Positions 59,304 to 64,000 of a stretch of 64,000 bases of DNA are shown here, in pieces. The stretch spans positions 62,001-126,000 of the forward strand of contig NZ_JAHKKS010000001.1 in the NCBI RefSeq assembly GCF_019737615.1, read 5' to 3'. Every line of letters begins with the position of its first letter. Within the stretch, counting starts at the first letter, position 1. This DNA is from Sphingobium xanthum. Its GTDB lineage: Bacteria > Pseudomonadota > Alphaproteobacteria > Sphingomonadales > Sphingomonadaceae. Under the pieces are notes generated by a model. The model was not told the origin of the DNA, searched no databases, and saw only the letters and a list, made by a program, of their open reading frames with translations. Both the position numbers and the translations under genes were made by a program.

Positions 59304-60589
59304 GCCAGCTTTCCTTTCCATTTGCCGGTGCAGGCGGCGTCGATGCACTCGGCCGTCGTGCCGTACCAGCCTTCGATGCCCATCATCGCGGGCAGATAGT
59401 GAACCTGTTTGGCGCTATCGAGCGCGGCGACCTTCGTGCCCTTCGGCACCGCCTGGCTGATCGCCGAGCAGGTGTCGGTCATGAGGTACGCGCCCGCGTC
59501 GCGCAGGATCCTGGTGTAGCCATTGGCGTCGGCCGTCGCCTTCACCGCGCGGCTGGTGAACACCCAGAGCGCGCTGTTCTCATGGACCTTGCGGCCTTCG
59601 ATGAGGGCGGCGGCCTGCGCGATCTGCTCGATCGAATAATGTGGGCAGCCGAGCATGACATAATCGACATCCTCGCTGTTGCCGACGCTGTTCAGCGTCT
59701 CGTAGATGCGCTTGCGGGCCGCCTCGTCGTAGATGAAGATGTCGCCGCGTGCCGGGCCGCCAAAGGCATGCTCGACACTCGGCGCCTCGGGCGTGATGCC
59801 GACCATGTGGTACATTTCGACGCCGCCGGACGAGGCTGCCGCCGCGCCGAAATGCTTGTGGCGGATGAGGCTCGCATCGCTGACATTGCCGGTGATGACG
59901 GGGATGGTGTCCTGCACCGCATCGCCCACGAAATAGCCGAGCATGCCCCATTCGAAGATGCTGTCGACCGGCACGCGGACATCGACGCCGTGGTGGCCCT
60001 TGCGATAGTCGTCGCGATGGAAACCGAAGTCCGGGATGCGCTTGGCGAGCATGGCGGCGCTGGTCGACTCACGGCCCTCGCAATTGGTGCGCGCGCCGAT
60101 CACGCTGTTGGCGAAGACCACCGCGCTCGATTCCATCCAGGCGCAATGCTCGCCCATTACCGGCACGTTGCCGGCAAGATAGGGCGTGCAGGTCTTGAGG
60201 ATCTGGATGCCGTGATCCGCGACGCTCGCCTCGTCCGCGACAAAATTGTCGTGCGCCGCCTCGGTCATGCCCTGCTCCTGCCAGAGCATCGGGTCCATGC
60301 CGCCCTGCAGGTGGCAGGAGAAGGCGTTCATGCGCGGCACATCGACCACTTCGTCCGAATCGAGATCGAAGCGCGAGAAGACGGCGCGATAGTCGCCGCC
60401 ATCCTCCTTGTAGTAATCCTTGATCCATTGCGGGGCGGATCCGGGCACGCCAGCGACATTGTTCGTCTCGACGAATCGTTCGGCGCCGAGCGCGTCCGCA
60501 TAGCGGATGAGCAGTTCCATGGCCTTTTGCGTCGCCGCGCCGGAGTCGCCCTCCAGCATCGCTTGTTCGGCATCGGTCAGCTTCACCAT
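59300..60589 (-). CDS. Aconitase X catalytic (large) subunit
   Basis: This 429-residue catalytic domain has cysteines that may bind an iron-sulfur cluster (TCTPYLAGN, ARTNCEGRES, GCPHYSIEQIA, TDTCSAISQ). It starts with LTDAEQAMLEGDSGAATQKAM, the AcnX N-terminus. No proline-catabolic genes adjoin, so the substrate may be another hydroxy-acid in the local catabolic pathway. It is cotranscribed with the swivel subunit. Confidence 0.92.
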   Translation of the reverse strand: MVKLTDAEQAMLEGDSGAATQKAMELLIRYADALGAERFVETNNVAGVPGSAPQWIKDYYKEDGGDYRAVFSRFDLDSDEVVDVPRMNAFSCHLQGGMDPMLWQEQGMTEAAHDNFVADEASVADHGIQILKTCTPYLAGNVPVMGEHCAWMESSAVVFANSVIGARTNCEGRESTSAAMLAKRIPDFGFHRDDYRKGHHGVDVRVPVDSIFEWGMLGYFVGDAVQDTIPVITGNVSDASLIRHKHFGAAAASSGGVEMYHMVGITPEAPSVEHAFGGPARGDIFIYDEAARKRIYETLNSVGNSEDVDYVMLGCPHYSIEQIAQAAALIEGRKVHENSALWVFTSRAVKATADANGYTRILRDAGAYLMTDTCSAISQAVPKGTKVAALDSAKQVHYLPAMMGIEGWYGTTAECIDAACTGKWKGKLA

Positions 60590-60787
60590 GAGGTCCGTCT
60601 CCTTCTGTGGTAGCTATTTCCGCGCATGCGCCGCACGATGCAAGTGAGAAACCGTTTCGAGGTGAACGATCGTCTGTCCCGTTGTGACAGAGGCCGCTGG
60701 TAAATGGTCTTTTCACACTCGGCTTATATCGGCATAGTCCATGATTGAGTTGAGTCATCGGCCGGCAGGCGGCCGCAGGGAGACGAC

Positions 60788-61600
60788 GTGAGCGCTGCTT
60801 TCCGCTTTCCGCGCTTCTTCATGACGAACGCTGGTCCTTGCCCCTATCTGCCGGGGAGGACGGAGCGCAAGGTCTTTACCGAGCTTGCCGGCGAGCACGC
60901 ATCGGAGCTGAACGACGCGCTCGGACGGATCGGTTTCCGCCGCAGCCAGAACGTTGCCTATCGCCCGAGCTGCTCGGATTGCAGCGCCTGCGTCTCGGTG
61001 CGGATCGTCGCCGACGAGTTCAAGCCCAACGGCACGCAGCGCCGCCTCGTCCGCAAGAACAGCGACCTCGTCGTGCGTGCGTGCAAGCCCTGGTCGACCG
61101 ACGAGCAGTTTACGCTGTTGCAGCGCTATCTCTCCGCGCGCCATCCCAATGGCGGCATGACCGAGATGGACGAGATCGACTTTGCCGACATGGTCGAGCA
61201 GACGCCGGTCGAGACCTATGTCATCGAATATCGCGAGCCCGGCGTCGATGGGCGCCCCGGCGCGCTGGTCGGGGCGTGCCTCACCGACAAGCAGAGCGAC
61301 GGCCTCTCGATGATCTACAGCTTCTTCGATCCGGAGAAGACGGACCGCCCGGGCCTCGGCAGCTTCATCATCGTCGATCATGTCCTGCGTGCGCAGAGGG
61401 CAGGGCTGCCCTATGTCTATCTCGGCTACTGGGTCGAGGGTTCGGACCGGATGAGCTACAAAGTCCGCTATCAGCCGATCGAGAAGCTTGGTCGCGCCGG
61501 CTGGGAGCGCTTCGATCCGCCGGTGCTGCAAAAGCCCGGCAACGCAACCGACCACGAAACCGAGCTACCGCGCGATTCGGGCGGTCGTCTCCTCAAATAA
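60788..61600 (+). CDS. bpt: Aspartate/glutamate leucyltransferase (bacterial ATE-like)
   Basis: This 270-residue N-end-rule enzyme adds Leu to N-terminal Asp or Glu so that ClpS/ClpAP degrade the protein. Motifs are [38 protein letters not shown] (cysteine cluster), [17 protein letters not shown] and [18 protein letters not shown] 60788 follows GGGAGACGAC. It is monocistronic. Confidence 0.95.
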   Translation: MSAAFRFPRFFMTNAGPCPYLPGRTERKVFTELAGEHASELNDALGRIGFRRSQNVAYRPSCSDCSACVSVRIVADEFKPNGTQRRLVRKNSDLVVRACKPWSTDEQFTLLQRYLSARHPNGGMTEMDEIDFADMVEQTPVETYVIEYREPGVDGRPGALVGACLTDKQSDGLSMIYSFFDPEKTDRPGLGSFIIVDHVLRAQRAGLPYVYLGYWVEGSDRMSYKVRYQPIEKLGRAGWERFDPPVLQKPGNATDHETELPRDSGGRLLK

Positions 61601-61661
61601 ATCTGCTGGGCGCGTTCGTGCGCTCCTCTTTCCCGCGATTCCGCTTCCCGCCGAAAAGCTG

Positions 61662-61694
61662 AGGGCCCGGACAGCTCTTCAGCCGCCGGGCCCT
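61662..61694. terminator. Hairpin between convergent bpt and RcnB-like genes
   Basis: AGGGCCCGG (61662-61670) pairs with CCGGGCCCT (61686-61694). On the minus strand it is followed by CAGCTTTT, supporting a terminator for the RcnB-like gene. Confidence 0.55.
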
Positions 61695-61724
61695 TGCTGG
61701 ACGCCCCCCGGTGTCCAGAAGAAG

Positions 61725-62843
61725 TCAGTTACAGTTGCAGTCTCGTCGCACGATCTTGCGCTTGATGATCTTGCTCGCGGGCCGCTTCGTGACTTTGCGG
61801 CTGGTCGTGACATAAGTCTTGGTGGTCGTGGTAACGCTCGGCTCGATCGTGATCGTCGTGACAGTCTCGCCCGGATAGTACCAGCCATTGGCGATATAGC
61901 CGGGCGCGGTGTAGGATTGGACGTGTGACACCCCGGGCGCGGCATGCACGCCGCTATGGACCGGGCCGCCTTCGGGGCCGCCACGCATCGCCCAGTGTGG
62001 GCCGCCGTGCGGTGCATAAGCTCCATAGCGGCCGTCGCGAGCCCGCATATAGGCGTCGTAATTGGAGTAGCCGGCCTTGCGCGCCATTTTGTCGAGCTTG
62101 CGGCGCTGCTTGGCCTCTTCCCGAGCCAGCTTGCGTTCGTTGCGGGCACGGCTCGGATCGACATAGGTGCCATCGTAGCGATAGCCGGGTGCGTCATAGG
62201 CGTAGCGCGTGTCGCGGCTGCTGGTCGCATCGCCGATCGCCGCGCCGGCAATCGCGCCGACGCCGGCGCCGAGGATCGCGCCGGTCGTGCGATCGCCCGG
62301 ACCTGCGATGGCGCTGCCCAGCAGGCCGCCGGTCACGCCACCGATGACGGCGCCAGCGACGGCGCGGCCGCCATTGTCGTGAGGAGCGTCCTCGCGATAG
62401 CGCGGGCCGTCGTCATGGCCGCCGTAGCGCTCCCAGTCGTAACCGACGCGGCTGTCATGGACCTGACCGTAGCGATCGGTCAGCACCGCATCGTCATAAT
62501 AGCGCGACCAGCCATATCCGGCCTGCGGCGCGGGCAGGCCGTAGACGCGATAGTCGGAGATGTAATAGCTCGGCTGCAGCCAGTAGCCCGGCAGCACATA
62601 GCCCACGACCGGGCGACGATAAGCGCCCCAGCCGCCCGGCGCCTGCCAGCCACCCCACCAGCGGCCATTGACGCGGTGGCCCCAGTTCCAGCGGTTGTTG
62701 TTCATGACCGGGCCGCCATGCAAGACCATGGGGCCTCTTGCGACGTGCGGTGCGGTGGTCTGCGCCACAGCCGGCATAGCCGCGAGGCTGGCGGCACCGA
62801 GGCCGACGAGAAGAAGCATCCGCATCGCGATTCGTCCCTGCAT
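61725..62843 (-). CDS. RcnB family / glycine-zipper envelope protein
   Basis: This 372-residue exported protein has a signal peptide cut near AMPAVAQT (residue 28) and an RcnB-like segment (WNWGHRVNGRWWGG, GYVLPGYWLQPSYYISDY). A glycine-zipper pair (GAVIGGVTGGLLGSAIAG, GAILGAGVGAIAGAAIGD) precedes a Lys/Arg-rich region and a Thr-rich, basic tail ending DCNCN. It is a longer relative of the 8090-8638 protein. Function unknown; metal tolerance or envelope structure are inferred. Confidence 0.8.
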   Translation of the reverse strand: MQGRIAMRMLLLVGLGAASLAAMPAVAQTTAPHVARGPMVLHGGPVMNNNRWNWGHRVNGRWWGGWQAPGGWGAYRRPVVGYVLPGYWLQPSYYISDYRVYGLPAPQAGYGWSRYYDDAVLTDRYGQVHDSRVGYDWERYGGHDDGPRYREDAPHDNGGRAVAGAVIGGVTGGLLGSAIAGPGDRTTGAILGAGVGAIAGAAIGDATSSRDTRYAYDAPGYRYDGTYVDPSRARNERKLAREEAKQRRKLDKMARKAGYSNYDAYMRARDGRYGAYAPHGGPHWAMRGGPEGGPVHSGVHAAPGVSHVQSYTAPGYIANGWYYPGETVTTITIEPSVTTTTKTYVTTSRKVTKRPASKIIKRKIVRRDCNCN

Positions 62844-62982
62844 TCCGTCCCGGCACGCGCGTGAGCGGCCGTTCTTGTTCAGCTTCGGGATGTATCAGCG
62901 CCGTGCGATGGTTACCACGCGATTCACCATATTCTCTGTCCCAAACTGGAGCAGAACTGGCTGAAATGCGCGGCTTTTCTCG

Positions 62983-63471
62983 TCAGCCCGCGAGGGCGGG
63001 GGCAATCGCCGCGCAGAGCGCTTCGAGACCGCGTGCGTCCGCCTCGTCGAAGCGGGCAGGCGCGGGGCTGTCGAGATCGAGTACGCCGATGAGACGGCCT
63101 TCATGGACGATGGGCACGACCACTTCGGAGGCCGAGGCGGCGTCGCAGGCGATATGGCCGGGGAAGGCGTGGACGTCTTCGACAAGCTGCGTCTCGCGCG
63201 TTGCTGCCGCCGTGCCGCACACGCCCTTGCCGAGCGGGATGCGGATGCAGGCGGCCTTGCCCTGGAAAGGGCCGAGCACGAGCTCGTCGCCGACCAACCG
63301 ATAGAATCCGGTCCAGTTCAAATCGGGCAGGAACTGCCAGATGAGCGCGGCGACATTGGCCATGTTGGCGATGGCGTCCGGTTCGCCTGCAACGATGGCT
63401 TTAGCGGCGTCGCGCAGATCGTCGTGGAGCGTCGCCTTGTCGGCGGCATCGGCGGGCGCGAAATCGTACAT
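62983..63471 (-). CDS. msrC: Free methionine-(R)-sulfoxide reductase, GAF type
   Basis: This 162-residue GAF-domain reductase has the three expected cysteines in ACIRIPLGKGVCGTAA and HIACDAASASEVVVPIV, and LIWQFLPDLNWTGFYRLVGDELVLGPFQG. It reduces free Met-R-sulfoxide during oxidative stress. It is monocistronic. Two frames in the same stretch encode nothing likely. Confidence 0.9.
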   Translation of the reverse strand: MYDFAPADAADKATLHDDLRDAAKAIVAGEPDAIANMANVAALIWQFLPDLNWTGFYRLVGDELVLGPFQGKAACIRIPLGKGVCGTAAATRETQLVEDVHAFPGHIACDAASASEVVVPIVHEGRLIGVLDLDSPAPARFDEADARGLEALCAAIAPALAG

Positions 63472-63582
63472 GACTGCCCATGTAGGGCGACGACGAGGCC
63501 GTTACCAGACTTGCAGTGCAAGCCGGTCCGTGGTCTTCAGCGTCCGGATCGCGCGACACGCGCCACAACGCCAGGGGACGGC

Positions 63583-64000
63583 ATGAACGGCGACGATCAG
63601 ACGACACGGGCGCTCGCGCGCGAAGTGGGCCGCAACAGCGTCGAGCGGCTTGGCGACGGGCTGAGGCGGCTGCTGGGCGAGGCAATGGCGCTATTCCGGC
63701 TGCTGCTCTGTGCTGTGTTCCTGCTCAATGTTGCGGGTTTCTGGTTCCGCTTTTCCTTCGCCGACACGATCGCGCCCGAGCGTCACGATGAAGTTGCTGT
63801 GCTGTTCGGCATGGGGGCGACAGTAGCGCTGCTTGCGCTATTGATCAGCCTGCTGTTCACGATTCCGCTTGCCCGTGCGATGCGACGCGCCATCACGAAC
63901 TGGACGCAAGTCTCCGTCACTGGCGATCTGTCCGACGAAGCCATGGCCGATGCGAAGCGCGTCAAGCTCACGGGCACGGTCTGGCTCGGCGTCACGTCGC
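63583..64000 (+). CDS. Hypothetical membrane protein, 3' end outside window
   Basis: ATG 63583 opens a frame that runs off the window. Its 139 visible residues have a charged N-terminus (NGDDQTTRALAREVGRNSVE) and helices ALFRLLLCAVFLLNVAGFWF and MGATVALLALLISLLFTI. An amphipathic region follows with RAMRRAITNWTQVSVTGDLS. The family cannot be assigned from the fragment. Confidence 0.65.
   Translation, partial: MNGDDQTTRALAREVGRNSVERLGDGLRRLLGEAMALFRLLLCAVFLLNVAGFWFRFSFADTIAPERHDEVAVLFGMGATVALLALLISLLFTIPLARAMRRAITNWTQVSVTGDLSDEAMADAKRVKLTGTVWLGVTS

Noticed and set aside
1-64000. tRNA, rRNA and CRISPR arrays
   Set aside because: I looked for clover-leaf arms, CCA-adjacent T-loops and regularly spaced repeats and saw none. 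A tRNAscan-SE run would settle it.

Overview
The window is GC-rich alphaproteobacterial chromosome, most likely from a sphingomonad (Sphingomonadaceae). The basis is a crtY-crtI-crtB carotenoid operon with a LOG-family gene inside it, EcfG-type promoter sequences before small stress genes, paired entericidin lipoproteins, RcnB-like glycine-zipper proteins, many catabolic oxidoreductases (Rieske, LLM, SDR, VOC, NTF2-like) and abundant GC-rich palindromic repeats between genes. Genus assignment is inference. I saw no rRNA, tRNA or CRISPR array.

Layout. 1-4.1 kb: end of an MFS transporter, WrbA, a VOC protein and two coupled stand-alone MetE-core proteins. 4.1-9.2 kb: guanylate kinase, DUF2585, two entericidin-like lipoproteins, several tiny genes and a 148-bp nested palindrome (7936-8083). 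9.2-13.9 kb: a low-GC DUF4145 gene joined to nrdB, then an SDR/NTF2 operon and a hemerythrin. 13.9-20.3 kb: PncC/CinA-type amidase, iron-permease-like and TRIC-like membrane proteins, PmbA, an inositol-phosphatase-family enzyme, a tannase/feruloyl esterase and a porin.

20.4-27.6 kb: the carotenoid operon and a large periplasmic protein. 27.6-29.6 kb: a sterol-desaturase-family protein, DUF2141 and DUF1348. 29.6-36.7 kb: a long minus-strand housekeeping run, nhaA-nadD-rsfS-rlmH-envC-ctpA-dsbB-coq7. 36.9-43 kb: an NfrB-like glycosyltransferase with a putative outer-membrane partner, TauE/SafE with its TIGR02186 partner, and a HerA-like ATPase. 43-46 kb: a terminase-small-subunit-like protein and a low-GC insert with an HTH-ImmA metallopeptidase and a PIN-like DUF4411 protein, a probable toxin-antitoxin-like module. 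46-49.1 kb: a lipoprotein intradiol dioxygenase with a two-component system.

49.2-52.4 kb: an eroded accessory stretch with an orphan substrate-binding protein, an MFS remnant, an HTH protein and operator-like repeats. 52.4-60.6 kb: a catabolic region (SDR, Rieske oxygenase, TetR, CocE-type hydrolase, LLM monooxygenase, split aconitase X) with a possible shared TetR operator. 60.8-64 kb: Bpt leucyltransferase, an RcnB-like protein, free-methionine-sulfoxide reductase and a truncated membrane protein.

The best candidates for something new are the nested palindrome, the ImmA-DUF4411 module with its 58-codon leader ORF, the tandem MetE-core pair, the NfrB-like surface polysaccharide pair and two hairpins that would bury Shine-Dalgarno sequences.
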